Notes under the pieces: model-generated
What the model was told of the DNA's origin: nothing
Seen by the model: only the letters and a program-made list of their open reading frames with translations
Database searches by the model: none
Shown: piece by piece, positions 1-8,165 of the stretch
Layout of the letters: each line of letters opens with the position of its first letter
Numbering within the stretch: position 1 is the stretch's first letter
Program-made: the position numbers and the translations under genes
Origin: JBGQOG01 sp052113705
Lineage (GTDB): Bacteria > Pseudomonadota > Alphaproteobacteria > Rhodobacterales > Rhodobacteraceae
DNA length: 64,000 nucleotides
Direction of reading: 5' to 3'
Assembly: GCF_052113705.1 (NCBI RefSeq)
Contig: NZ_JBGQOG010000008.1
Span: 133,607-197,606, forward strand

Positions 1-201
1 CTCTATCGCTGGTCAGAGGGGCATTGGCCGCAGCGCGAACCCCTGGTCGGCGGGCATGATGCGCTGCACCGGGCGCTGATGCAGGGCAATGCGGCCGAAG
101 CGATGGCCGCCGTCGCCGCACATCTGGCCGACGGGTTGCAGCAGGATCTGGACGGATTTCACGCCCTTGCGGCGCAGGTTGAAGCGACGCCGGTCCGCTG
201 A
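1..201 (+). CDS. GntR/FadR-type regulator, C-terminal end only
   Basis: The window opens inside this gene. The last 66 residues read through to a TGA stop and are helical, with the pattern HDALHRALMQGNAAEAMAAVAAHL. That matches the last helices of the FCD ligand-binding domain of FadR-subfamily GntR regulators, where a metal-ligand histidine sits near the start of such a segment. The DNA-binding N-terminus lies outside the window. It is followed 27 bases later, on the same strand, by the homocysteine methyltransferase, which it may control. The family call rests on a short segment. Confidence 0.6.
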   Translation, partial: LYRWSEGHWPQREPLVGGHDALHRALMQGNAAEAMAAVAAHLADGLQQDLDGFHALAAQVEATPVR

Positions 202-228
202 GGCGGCGGCGACAGGAAAGGCACTACA

Positions 229-1158
229 ATGCACGACGAAATTATCATCCTCGATGGCGGCATGGGCCGCGAGCTGGAGCGGGTGGGGGCGCCGTTTCGG
301 CAACCCGAATGGTCGGCGCTGGCGCTGATGGAGGGGCCGCAGTTCGTCTATCAGGTGCATCAGGGCTATATCGCGGCGGGCGCGCGGGTGATCACCACCA
401 ACAGCTATGCCGTGGTGCCGTTTCACATCGGCGCCGAGCGGTTTGCCGCGCAGGGGCGTGAGTTGGCCGCCTTGGCCGGAACGCTCGCGCGTGGGGCGGC
501 CGATGCGCAACCCGCGCTGGGGGTGAAGGTGGCGGGCTCGCTGCCGCCGGTTTTCGGCTCGTATCAGCCTGAGCTCTTCAATCCGGATCTGGCGGGGGAA
601 TATCTGGAGGTGCTGGTCTCCGGCTTGGCGCCTTCGGTCGATCTTTGGCTGGCGGAAACCCAGAGCAGCCTGATCGAGGTGCGTGCGGCCCATGCAGCGA
701 CCAAGGCCACCGGCAAACCGCTCTGGGTGTCCTACACGCTGCGCGATGATGTGGCGCCCGAGAAGATGCCGGAGCCGCAGTTGCGCTCGGGCGAGTCGGT
801 GGCGGCGGGGGCCGCGCTGGCGCTCGAGATCGGCGCGGAGGCGATCTTGTTCAACTGCGCGATGCCCGAGGTGATGGAGGCGGCGATCCGCGCGGCCAAG
901 GCGGAATTTGCCCGCGCCGGGCGGGAATTGCCGATCGGCGTCTATGCCAATGCCTTCCCCTCGCAACAGGATGATTCCGAGGCGAATGCGGTGCTGACCG
1001 AGATTCGCGCCGATCTGGACCCGGTGAATTATGGCCAGTGGGCGCGGCGTTGGGTCGATGCAGGGGCCAGCATCATCGGCGGCTGCTGCGGCATCGGCAC
1101 CGAGCATATCGGTGCCTTGTCCGGACAATTTGCCTGTGGCTGCGGCCACCACCACTAA
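229..1158 (+). CDS. homocysteine S-methyltransferase family protein
   Basis: 309 aa, cytoplasmic. Members of this family move a methyl group from a donor such as S-methylmethionine to homocysteine, giving methionine. The N-terminal LDGGMGRELE matches the family's opening strand. The three zinc-binding cysteines are present: Cys210 in LFNC, and Cys286-Cys287 in GGCCG. The start follows a GACAGGAAAG purine stretch. The C-terminus is odd: it ends CGCGHHH, a short Cys/His tail beyond the family core. The convergent neighbour is an amino-acid ABC operon, so uptake and use of a methylated sulfur amino acid is possible but not shown. Donor specificity cannot be read from sequence. Confidence 0.85.
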   Translation: MHDEIIILDGGMGRELERVGAPFRQPEWSALALMEGPQFVYQVHQGYIAAGARVITTNSYAVVPFHIGAERFAAQGRELAALAGTLARGAADAQPALGVKVAGSLPPVFGSYQPELFNPDLAGEYLEVLVSGLAPSVDLWLAETQSSLIEVRAAHAATKATGKPLWVSYTLRDDVAPEKMPEPQLRSGESVAAGAALALEIGAEAILFNCAMPEVMEAAIRAAKAEFARAGRELPIGVYANAFPSQQDDSEANAVLTEIRADLDPVNYGQWARRWVDAGASIIGGCCGIGTEHIGALSGQFACGCGHHH

Positions 1159-1164
1159 GCTCGG

Positions 1165-1190
1165 ACCCGCCGGGGATTGCCCCGGCGGGT
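1165..1190. terminator. bidirectional stem-loop between convergent genes
   Basis: A perfect 11-bp stem (ACCCGCCGGGG / CCCCGGCGGGT) with a 4-base loop (ATTG) lies between the two converging stop codons, followed by ATT. The position and symmetry suit a terminator shared by the methyltransferase gene and the ABC operon. There is no long T tract. Confidence 0.7.
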
Positions 1191-1192
1191 AT

Positions 1193-1999
1193 TCAATGCC
1201 CGGCGGTGGGGATGCGGTTTTCCAGCCAACGAAAGCCCAGCACCAGAATTCCGGTCAGGCAAAGATAGGCCAGCACCAGAAACAGCAACGGCTCATAGGT
1301 CAGATAGGTCGCCTGCCGGATCTTGAGCACCACGGCATAGAGGTCGACCACGGTGATCGTGGCGACCAGCGGCGTCGATTTCAGCTGCAGGATCACCTCG
1401 CCCGCCAGCGTCGGCAGCGCCCGGTGCAGGGCGCGCGGAAACCAGATCCGGCGGAACAGTTGTCGGCGGTTCATGCCAAAGGCGCGCGCGGCCTCCAACT
1501 CGCCCTCGGGCACCCCGGCAAAGGCCCCGCGCATCACCTCACCCTCATAGGCGGCGAAGGAGAGGGCGAGGGCGGTGAACCCATAGGGCCAGGCCTGCCG
1601 CAGATAGGGCCAGGCCCAGGAGGCGCGGATCTCGGGGAATTGCGCGAAAAGCGAGCCGAGGCCGTAGTAGAGCAGCCAAAGCTGCAGCAAAAGCGGCGTG
1701 CCGCGGATCAGCGTGCAAAATCCCTGCGCCAGGGCCTTGAGGGGCCGCGGCCCGGTGACCTGCGCCAGCCCGAGCGGCACGGCCAGCGCAAAGCCTGCAA
1801 TGACGCTGGCGGCCAGCATCAGCAGCGTCTGGCCGAGCCCCGCCAGCAGTTTCGGCGCATATTGTGGGAGCCAGTCCCAGCGCATGAACACCGCCGCACT
1901 CAGCACCAGCGCCGCCAGAACGGCCATCATCACCAGCCGGTGCGGCGCAAAGAGGCCGATCTGATCCGGATTTGCGGCGGGGGAGGGGGCCTTGGCCAT
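1193..1999 (-). CDS. polar amino-acid ABC transporter permease (HisM type)
   Basis: 268 aa inner-membrane permease of the His/Glu/Gln/Arg/opine class. It has several hydrophobic spans and the EAA loop near residues 170-195 (EGELEAARAFGMNRRQLFRRI), which docks onto the ATPase. The ATG at 1999 comes one base after the stop of the upstream permease and has GGGAGG before it. An upstream ATG at 2032 would overlap that gene and is less likely. It is the last gene of a three-gene operon (binding protein, HisQ, HisM). No ATPase gene is present on either side. Confidence 0.85.
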   Translation of the reverse strand: MAKAPSPAANPDQIGLFAPHRLVMMAVLAALVLSAAVFMRWDWLPQYAPKLLAGLGQTLLMLAASVIAGFALAVPLGLAQVTGPRPLKALAQGFCTLIRGTPLLLQLWLLYYGLGSLFAQFPEIRASWAWPYLRQAWPYGFTALALSFAAYEGEVMRGAFAGVPEGELEAARAFGMNRRQLFRRIWFPRALHRALPTLAGEVILQLKSTPLVATITVVDLYAVVLKIRQATYLTYEPLLFLVLAYLCLTGILVLGFRWLENRIPTAGH

Positions 2000-2000
2000 C

Positions 2001-2720
2001 TTACGCCTCCCGCTTCTGACCACGGCGGGCATGGCGCTCCAACCGGCGGATGCCCGCGTTGGAGAGGAGGGTCAGCCCGAGATAGAGCGCGCCTGCGGCG
2101 AGAAAGAACAGGAGATAAGCCTTGGTCGCCCCCGCCGCCTGCCGGGTGACCAGGGTCAGCTCGGAAAAGCCCACCACGGCCAGAAGCGCCGTGTCCTTGG
2201 TGGCGATCATCCACAGATTGGCCATGCCGGGCAGCGCATGCGGCAGCATCGCGGGCAAGGTGACCCGCCGCAGCACCTGCGTGGGGGCCATGCCATAGGC
2301 GCGTGCCGCCTCGATCTCGCCAAAGGGCACCGCCTTGATCGCGCCGCGCAGCACCTCGGTCGCATAGGCGCCCTGCACCAGCCCGATGACGATGATCCCC
2401 GCCGCCAGCCCGTTGATGTCGATCGTGTCATGGCCGAGCGCGCCCAAGAGACGGTTCAACAGATCGGTGCCCGCGTAATAGATCAGCAGCATCAGCACCA
2501 GTTCCGGCACCGCCCGGATCAGCGTGGTGTAGACCTCCCACAGATCCCGGGCGACCTTGCCGCCATAGAGCTTGCCCACCGCGCCGCAGATGCCAATGGC
2601 CAGCCCGAGGAAATAGCCCCCCAGCGCCAGCTCGATCGAGCGCAGAAACCCCGCGAGCAGCACGCCCCCCCAACCGGGCGGTGTCAGGCCAAGCAGGCCA
2701 AGATCAAAGGTGGCGGGCAT
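2001..2720 (-). CDS. polar amino-acid ABC transporter permease (HisQ type)
   Basis: 239 aa inner-membrane permease, partner of the HisM-type protein encoded next. Multiple transmembrane spans are visible (residues about 18-40, 55-75, 90-115 and 185-215). The EAA loop reads GEIEAARAYGMAPTQVLRRV. The ribosome site AAAGGGAA precedes the ATG. The preceding gene is the periplasmic binding protein; the 67 bases between them hold an imperfect stem-loop. The substrate is probably a basic or polar amino acid. Confidence 0.85.
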   Translation of the reverse strand: MPATFDLGLLGLTPPGWGGVLLAGFLRSIELALGGYFLGLAIGICGAVGKLYGGKVARDLWEVYTTLIRAVPELVLMLLIYYAGTDLLNRLLGALGHDTIDINGLAAGIIVIGLVQGAYATEVLRGAIKAVPFGEIEAARAYGMAPTQVLRRVTLPAMLPHALPGMANLWMIATKDTALLAVVGFSELTLVTRQAAGATKAYLLFFLAAGALYLGLTLLSNAGIRRLERHARRGQKREA

Positions 2721-2741
2721 GTCGGTTCCCTTTCAGCCGAT

Positions 2742-2773
2742 CCCCGGACGGCCGTGCCAACCGTCGCCCGGGG
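2742..2773 (-). other. imperfect stem-loop after the binding-protein gene
   Basis: Read on the minus strand, CCCCGGGCGACGG pairs with CCGTCCGGGG, with a 3-base bulge and a loop of 9. It sits in the 67-base gap between the binding-protein gene and the first permease gene. That position suits partial termination or mRNA end protection, which would raise binding protein over permease. Confidence 0.45.
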
Positions 2774-2787
2774 AAGAGGCCGCCGCT

Positions 2788-3564
2788 TTAGCCGCCGTAG
2801 ACGTCAAAGTCGAAGTATTTCGCACTGAACGCCTGATAGCTGCCGTCTTCGCGCATGGCGAGGATGGCCGCATTGATCTTCTCGCGCAGCGGATCGCCCT
2901 GACGCAGGCCCACACCCACCCCGGTGCCAAGGATCGCCGGATCATCCGCCGCCACGCCCTTGGCCTCGCAGCAGGCCATGCCGGCGTCGGTTTTCAGGAA
3001 ATCATAGAGCGGCATCGAATCCGCGAAAATCGCATCCAGCCGGCCTGCGCTCAGATCCTGCAGCGCTTCGTCCAGCGTCTGGTATTCCTTCATCTCGGCA
3101 GCGCTGCCGCCAAAATAGGCCTCGGCATAATCCTTTTGCGGGGTCGCCCCCTGCACGCCGATGTATTTCCCCGCCAAAGACTCGGCGGTCGGGGTCATCT
3201 CCATGCCTTTCGCGCCGATCAGCGCCGAGGGCGTGTTGTAATATTTCTCCGAGAAATCAATCATCTTCGCCCGTTCCGGCGTGATGTTCATCGAGCCGAT
3301 GATCATGTCGATCTTGCCGGTCGTCAGCGCCGGAATGATGCCTTCCCAGGCCACCGGGGTGATCTCGCACTCCAGGCTCAGACGGGTGCAGAGCTCCTTG
3401 GTGAAGTCGATCTCCCAGCCCGACCAGGCGCCGCTGGCGTCGGGGGCATAGAACGGCGGATAGGGTTCTGCCGAAATGCCGACCTTGACGGTTTCTGCGG
3501 CGGCGCCCGTGGCGGCCCCCAGCGCGGTGCCCAAAGCCAGGGCGGCGACAAGCGTTTTGATCAT
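2788..3564 (-). CDS. periplasmic amino-acid-binding protein (SBP family 3)
   Basis: 258 aa. The N-terminal signal peptide MIKTLVAALALGTALGAATGAAA is followed by ETVKVGISAEPYPPFY, the usual opening of family 3 solute-binding proteins (Lys/Arg/Orn/His type). WEIDFTKELCTRL and MIIGSMNITPERAKMIDFSEKYYNTP are the domain-1 ligand-pocket strands, including the MxxTxER-like segment. It captures its ligand in the periplasm for the two permeases encoded downstream. It starts after AAGGAC. Exact ligand unknown. Confidence 0.88.
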   Translation of the reverse strand: MIKTLVAALALGTALGAATGAAAETVKVGISAEPYPPFYAPDASGAWSGWEIDFTKELCTRLSLECEITPVAWEGIIPALTTGKIDMIIGSMNITPERAKMIDFSEKYYNTPSALIGAKGMEMTPTAESLAGKYIGVQGATPQKDYAEAYFGGSAAEMKEYQTLDEALQDLSAGRLDAIFADSMPLYDFLKTDAGMACCEAKGVAADDPAILGTGVGVGLRQGDPLREKINAAILAMREDGSYQAFSAKYFDFDVYGG

Positions 3565-3863
3565 CGGAAAGTCCTTGTTGAAGGGGAAAGGCCGCCCGGG
3601 CGGGCCGGGCTGGGGCGCGACGGGGCGGTGCGCGACAGGGCTGTGTATGAAAGGGTGGAGCGCGACAAATCACGGTGCGGGCGGCGCGAAACCGACCCGC
3701 TGTCCTTGGCCTGATCCCCGGTCATCTGCCTGCCCTGTGCTGCATCCTCTGAGACATATTCCTTGCCCTCAGTCGCGCGCGTATTCAACTCCCTATCGCG
3801 GCGGCAGCGGCACGGTCTTGCCGATTTCGCCCCGTTCGGGCGGTCTGCGCAAGCAACCGGACC
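3565..3863. other. intergenic region, presumed promoter of the ABC operon
   Basis: About 300 bases between the 3' end of the IclR gene and the start of the binding-protein gene, both on the minus strand. I see no coding signature. The part near 3585-3700 is very GC-rich. The operon's promoter must lie here, but no convincing -35/-10 pair or operator could be picked by eye. Confidence 0.4.
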
Positions 3864-4631
3864 TCAGGCGGTTTTCAGCACCCGGCTCAGACCCTTTTGC
3901 ACCCGCAGCAACTCCGGCAGATAGGCGGTCACCAATGCCTCGGCCGTGCCATGGATCGTGCCCAATCCGATGTTCAGTGCCGCCACCACCTGCCCGGTCA
4001 TGCTGCGCAAGGGGACGGCGATGGAGCGCACCCCCAGTTCAACCTCCTGATCAATCACCGCATACCCCTGCGCGGCCACCGTGGCCAGTTCGGCCAGAAT
4101 GCTCTCGGGATCGGTGCGTGAAAATTGCGTGCGCGGCGAGAGGTCTGAGGCCTCGATCCGCAGCAGACGCTCGGGCAGGGGCAGGGCGGCCAGCAAGACT
4201 CGGCCCATCGAGGTGCAATGCGCGGGCAGGCGTGAGCCGGGCATCAGCCCGATCGACATCACCCGCTTTTGCGCCGCCCGCGCGACATAGACGATCTCGG
4301 TCTCATCCAGGATCGAGACGCTGGCGCTTTGCCCCACCGTCTCGCTCAGCTGGTCGAGCCAGGGTTGAACGATCTGCGGCAAAGGCATCGCCGCCAGCGC
4401 CCCGGTGCCCAACCGCAGCACCCGCGGTGTCAGGCTGAAATATTTCCCGTCGGAATTGGCATAGCCCAGCTCCTGCAGCGTCAGCAGGCAGCGCCGGGTC
4501 GCCGCGCGGTCCAGGCCCGTCTCGCGCGCCACATCGGTGATCGACAGCCGGGGCTGGTCCGCCCCGAAAGCTTCGAGAACCTGCAGGCCCTTGGCGAGAG
4601 AGGCGATGAAATCTGTGGATTTGTTCAGCAT
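3864..4631 (-). CDS. pcaR: IclR-family regulator of the beta-ketoadipate genes (PcaR/PcaU type)
   Basis: 255 aa. The N-terminal winged helix-turn-helix spans about residues 10-65 (SLAKGLQVLEAF, then LSITDVARETGLDRAATRRCLLTLQELGY), followed by the IclR effector domain. The opening and length match the PcaR/PcaU/PobR branch, which responds to beta-ketoadipate or hydroxybenzoate and usually activates transcription. It is divergent from pcaI. The 128-base gap plus its own first codons carry three copies of TGAACAAAT, one of them inside its coding start, which suggests autoregulation. The effector is inferred from the adjacent pca genes. Confidence 0.85.
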   Translation of the reverse strand: MLNKSTDFIASLAKGLQVLEAFGADQPRLSITDVARETGLDRAATRRCLLTLQELGYANSDGKYFSLTPRVLRLGTGALAAMPLPQIVQPWLDQLSETVGQSASVSILDETEIVYVARAAQKRVMSIGLMPGSRLPAHCTSMGRVLLAALPLPERLLRIEASDLSPRTQFSRTDPESILAELATVAAQGYAVIDQEVELGVRSIAVPLRSMTGQVVAALNIGLGTIHGTAEALVTAYLPELLRVQKGLSRVLKTA

Positions 4632-4680
4632 GTGATCATGTTTTTACATCATCTGAACAAATGTCAATATGTGAACAAAT
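4619..4680. promoter_or_regulatory. triple PcaR/PcaU-type operator between pcaR and pcaI
   Basis: Three exact copies of the 9-mer TGAACAAAT: inverted at 4619-4627 (overlapping codons 2-5 of pcaR), direct at 4654-4662 and direct at 4672-4680. The two direct copies start 18 bases apart. One inverted pair plus an extra direct copy resembles the arrangement described for the Acinetobacter PcaU site. Binding is inferred from position and symmetry. Confidence 0.75.
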
Positions 4681-4759
4681 TTCTTGCGGGCGGCCCCGGC
4701 CCGCTCCTAGTGTCCGCCCCACAGCAGCCGGGGGTCTTCCGGCGCGAGAGGAGACAGGA

Positions 4760-5482
4760 ATGGACAAGCAACTCGCCACTTTGGCCGAGGCGGTCGCCGG
4801 GATCGCGGATGGGGCCGTTGTGATGATCGGTGGCTTTGGCGGCTCTGGCGCGCCGATTGAACTGATCCACGCCTTGATCGACCGCTATGTTGCCACCGGC
4901 AGCCCGCGCGATCTGACGGTGATCAACAACAACGCGGGCAATGGCCGCATCGGCATTGCGGCGATGATTGATGCAGGCATGGTCAAGAAGATGATCTGCT
5001 CCTTCCCGCGCTCCTCGGATCCGCGCGCCTTCACCGATAAATATCTGGCGGGCGAGATCGAACTGGAACTGGTGCCGCAGGGCACCCTGGCCGAGCGTAT
5101 CCGCGCGGGCGGGGCGGGCATTCCGGCGTTCTACACCCCCACCTCCTATGGCACTGAACTTGCCAATGGCAAACCGGTCGAGGAATTCGAGGGGCGGCAC
5201 TATGTGCGCGAGCGTTGGCTCAAGGCCGATGTCGCGCTGGTCAAGGGGCAACTCGGCGACCGCCACGGAAACCTGACCTACCGGCTGGCGGCGCGGAACT
5301 TCAACCCGCTGATGTGCATGGCGGCGGAGCATACGATTGCGCAGGTCAGCCAGCTGGTTGAGCTCGGCGGGATCGACCCCGAACAGGTGATCACCCCGGG
5401 CATCTTTGTCGATGCGGTGGTGGAAGTGCAAAATCCGGCTCAGGAAGAGCTGTTGATCCGTGAAGGGGCGGTTTACGCATGA
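4760..5482 (+). CDS. pcaI: 3-oxoadipate CoA-transferase subunit A
   Basis: 240 aa. It is the alpha subunit of the enzyme that moves CoA from succinyl-CoA to 3-oxoadipate, in the cytoplasm. The GGFGGSGAP motif near residues 27-35 is the CoA-transferase family I glycine loop. The ATG at 4760 follows GAGAGGAGACAGG and gives the standard start MDKQLATLAEAV; the longer frame from 4661 would run through the operator repeats. Its stop overlaps the pcaJ start by four bases (ATGA), as expected for subunits made in equal amounts. Confidence 0.92.
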   Translation: MDKQLATLAEAVAGIADGAVVMIGGFGGSGAPIELIHALIDRYVATGSPRDLTVINNNAGNGRIGIAAMIDAGMVKKMICSFPRSSDPRAFTDKYLAGEIELELVPQGTLAERIRAGGAGIPAFYTPTSYGTELANGKPVEEFEGRHYVRERWLKADVALVKGQLGDRHGNLTYRLAARNFNPLMCMAAEHTIAQVSQLVELGGIDPEQVITPGIFVDAVVEVQNPAQEELLIREGAVYA

Positions 5483-6153
5483 GCGATCTCAAACTTTCCA
5501 ATGCGCAAATCGCCTGGCGCGCGGCGCAAGATATCGAAGACGGTGCCTATGTGAACCTCGGCATCGGTTTTCCCGAGATGGTCGCCCGTTATCAGCCCGA
5601 GGGGCGGCAAGCGATTTTCCACACCGAGAACGGCGTGCTGGATTTCGGCGAATCTCCCGCGGCTGGTGAGGAAGACTGGGATCTGATCAATGCCGGGAAA
5701 AAAGCGGTGACGCTGAAGCCGGGCGCCGCCTTCTTCCACCATGCCGACAGCTTTGCCATGGTGCGGGGCGGTCACCTCGACGTGGCGATCCTTGGGGCCT
5801 ATCAGGTCTCGCAGAACGGCGATCTGGCGAATTGGCGCGTGGGCTCCAAAGGGGTTCCGGCGGTGGGCGGCGCGATGGACCTTGTCCATGGGGCCAAACG
5901 TGTCGCGGTGATCACCGAACATGTGACCAAGACCGGCGAGCCGAAACTGGTGGAGGCCTGCGCCTTTCCGCTGACCGGCGTCGCCTGCGTCACCCGGGTC
6001 TACACCAGCCTTGCGGTGATCGACATCGAGGGCGGGCGTTTCGTGCTGCGCGAGAAGCTGCCGGGCCTCAGCCTTGAGGATCTGCAGGCGCAGACCGGCG
6101 CCACCCTGCATCTTGACGGCCCGGTGGCCGATCTCATCGTTCCGGAGCTGTGA
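5479..6153 (+). CDS. pcaJ: 3-oxoadipate CoA-transferase subunit B
   Basis: 224 aa beta subunit. The catalytic glutamate lies in the segment HTENGVLDFG (around residue 50), and NLGIGFPEMVA precedes it, both typical of family I beta subunits. It is translationally coupled to pcaI through ATGA and followed one base after its stop by pcaF. Together the operon turns beta-ketoadipate into succinyl-CoA and acetyl-CoA. The upper protocatechuate or catechol genes are not in this window. Confidence 0.92.
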   Translation: MSDLKLSNAQIAWRAAQDIEDGAYVNLGIGFPEMVARYQPEGRQAIFHTENGVLDFGESPAAGEEDWDLINAGKKAVTLKPGAAFFHHADSFAMVRGGHLDVAILGAYQVSQNGDLANWRVGSKGVPAVGGAMDLVHGAKRVAVITEHVTKTGEPKLVEACAFPLTGVACVTRVYTSLAVIDIEGGRFVLREKLPGLSLEDLQAQTGATLHLDGPVADLIVPEL

Positions 6154-6154
6154 C

Positions 6155-7357
6155 ATGACCGAGGTTTACATCTGCGACTATATCCGCACGCCGATTGGCC
6201 GTTTCGGCGGCGCTCTGGCCTCGGTCCGGGCCGATGATCTGGGGGCGATCCCGCTGCGCGCGCTGATGGCGCGCAACCCGAATCTCGATTGGGCCGCGGT
6301 GGATGAGGTGATCTTTGGCTGCGCCAATCAGGCGGGCGAAGACAACCGCAACGTCGCGCGGATGTCGTCGCTCTTGGCCGGGCTGCCGGTCGAGGTGCCG
6401 GGCACCACGATGAACCGGCTCTGTGGTTCGGGGATGGATGCGCTGATCACTGCGGCCCGCGCGATCAAAGCGGGCGAGGCCGAGCTGATCATCGCGGGCG
6501 GCGTCGAAAGCATGAGCCGCGCGCCGTTTGTGATGCCGAAAGCCGAAAGCGCCTATTCCCGCGCCGCCGAGATCCATGACACCACCATCGGTTGGCGTTT
6601 CGTCAACCCGGTGATGCAGGCGCAATATGGCGTCGATTCCATGCCCGAAACCGCCGAGAATGTGGCCGAGGATTTCGCCATCAGCCGCGCAGATCAGGAC
6701 GCTTTCGCGCTGCGCTCGCAAGACAAGGCCGCGGCGGCGCAGGCCAATGGCCGTTTGGCGCTGGAAATCACCCCGGTCAGCATTCCGCAGCGCAAGGGCG
6801 ATCCGAAGATCGTCGACCGCGACGAGCATCCGCGCGCGACGACGCTCGAGGCTCTGGCGGGGCTGAAAGCGCCCTTCCGCAAGGGCGGCTCGGTCACGGC
6901 GGGCAATGCGAGCGGCGTGAACGATGGGGCGGCGGCGCTGATCGTGGCCTCGGCGGAGGCCGCGCGGAAATACGGGCTGACGCCGATCGTGCGGGTGCTC
7001 GGCGGGGCGACCGCCGGGGTGGCGCCGCGGATCATGGGCTTTGGCCCGGCGCCCGCCTCGAAAAAGCTGATGGCGCGGCTGGGGCTGACGGCGGCCGATT
7101 TCGACGTGATCGAGCTGAATGAGGCCTTTGCGAGCCAGGGCCTGGCGACGCTCCGCGATCTGGGCATCGCCGATGATGATGCGCGGGTGAACCCGAACGG
7201 CGGCGCGATTGCCTTGGGGCATCCCCTGGGCATGTCCGGCGCGCGGATCGCGGGCTCGGCGGCGCTGGAGCTGCGCAACACCGGCGGCCGCCGGGCGCTG
7301 GCCACCATGTGCATTGGCGTGGGGCAGGGGATTGCCGTGGCGCTGGAGCGCGTCTGA
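6155..7357 (+). CDS. pcaF: 3-oxoadipyl-CoA thiolase
   Basis: 400 aa thiolase that cleaves beta-ketoadipyl-CoA to succinyl-CoA and acetyl-CoA. The acylated cysteine is Cys90 in MNRLCGSGMDA. The C-terminal histidine is in GGAIALGHPLG, and the second cysteine in MCIGVGQG. The ATG at 6155 comes one base after the pcaJ stop; a longer upstream frame exists but would overlap pcaJ heavily. Length matches PcaF/PaaE-type thiolases. It ends at a strong terminator. Confidence 0.92.
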   Translation: MTEVYICDYIRTPIGRFGGALASVRADDLGAIPLRALMARNPNLDWAAVDEVIFGCANQAGEDNRNVARMSSLLAGLPVEVPGTTMNRLCGSGMDALITAARAIKAGEAELIIAGGVESMSRAPFVMPKAESAYSRAAEIHDTTIGWRFVNPVMQAQYGVDSMPETAENVAEDFAISRADQDAFALRSQDKAAAAQANGRLALEITPVSIPQRKGDPKIVDRDEHPRATTLEALAGLKAPFRKGGSVTAGNASGVNDGAAALIVASAEAARKYGLTPIVRVLGGATAGVAPRIMGFGPAPASKKLMARLGLTAADFDVIELNEAFASQGLATLRDLGIADDDARVNPNGGAIALGHPLGMSGARIAGSAALELRNTGGRRALATMCIGVGQGIAVALERV

Positions 7358-7381
7358 AGTTTCGGTCGTGCGAAAATGAAA

Positions 7382-7415
7382 AGCGCCGGGGGGGAAACCT
7401 CCGGCGCTGTTTTTA
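7382..7415. terminator. terminator between pcaF and the dihydroxybenzoate operon
   Basis: Stem AGCGCCGG / CCGGCGCT with a GC-rich inner part, followed on the plus strand by GTTTTTAT and on the minus strand by TTTTC. It serves converging genes; its T tract overlaps the TAA stop of the dehydrogenase gene at 7413-7415. Confidence 0.85.
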
Positions 7416-8165
7416 TCCGCGCAGGGTAGCGCCGCCGTCGATGTAGAGATCGGCCATGGTGATATGCCCCGCCTGATCCGAGAGCATGAACATCGCCGCC
7501 GCCGCCACATCCTCGGGCGTTGCCAGCTTTTGCAGCGGAATCCCCGTGCGATAGGTCTCGAGCGTGCCCGCGATGATCCGTTCAGCGCCGTGCGCATCGG
7601 CCCACATCCCCGTCTGCATCGGCGTCAGCGTCGAGCCGGGGGCGAGGATGTTGCAGCGGATGCCAAGCGGGGCCAGTTCCAGCCCGAGGCTGCGGACGTA
7701 CATCGTCGCGGCGGCTTTTGAGGCGGCATAGGCCGCCATCCCGTGACGGGGAATGCCTGCGGCATTGGAGCTGACCACGACCATCGCCCCGCGGCGTCGC
7801 CGCCCCATCACCCGGGCCAGCGCCCGCGTGATGTGAAAAACCCCGTCGGCATTCACCGAAAACACCTGCCGCCAAGCCTCATCCGAGGTTTCGGTGACCA
7901 GCCCGGTCGCCAGAACCCCCGCCAGCGACAGGCCGAGGTCGATCGGGCCCGTCTCGGCTTCAATCCGCGCCACGAAGGCGTCAACGGCTGCCGAATCCCG
8001 CACGTCCAGCGCCGCGCAATAAACGCCGGGGATTTCCGGCAGCAGATGGTCGGTGGCCACCACCTGCGCGCCCGCCTCTTGCAGCATTTTCACCGCTGCA
8101 AGGCCGATGCCGCCCGCCGCCCCGGTGACCAGCGCGATCTTGCCCTCAAATCCGGTCAGCTTCAT
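7413..8165 (-). CDS. dhbA: 2,3-dihydro-2,3-dihydroxybenzoate dehydrogenase (SDR)
   Basis: 250 aa short-chain dehydrogenase, expected to oxidise 2,3-dihydro-2,3-dihydroxybenzoate to 2,3-dihydroxybenzoate with NAD. It has the nucleotide motif TGAAGGIG near residue 15, catalytic YAASKAA with Tyr and Lys, and VVVSSNAAGIPR with the Ser. Function follows mainly from its place as third gene of the isochorismate operon. The ATG at 8165 overlaps the isochorismatase stop (ATGA); a longer frame to 8234 would overlap that gene by 70 bases. Confidence 0.82.
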   Translation of the reverse strand: MKLTGFEGKIALVTGAAGGIGLAAVKMLQEAGAQVVATDHLLPEIPGVYCAALDVRDSAAVDAFVARIEAETGPIDLGLSLAGVLATGLVTETSDEAWRQVFSVNADGVFHITRALARVMGRRRRGAMVVVSSNAAGIPRHGMAAYAASKAAATMYVRSLGLELAPLGIRCNILAPGSTLTPMQTGMWADAHGAERIIAGTLETYRTGIPLQKLATPEDVAAAAMFMLSDQAGHITMADLYIDGGATLRG

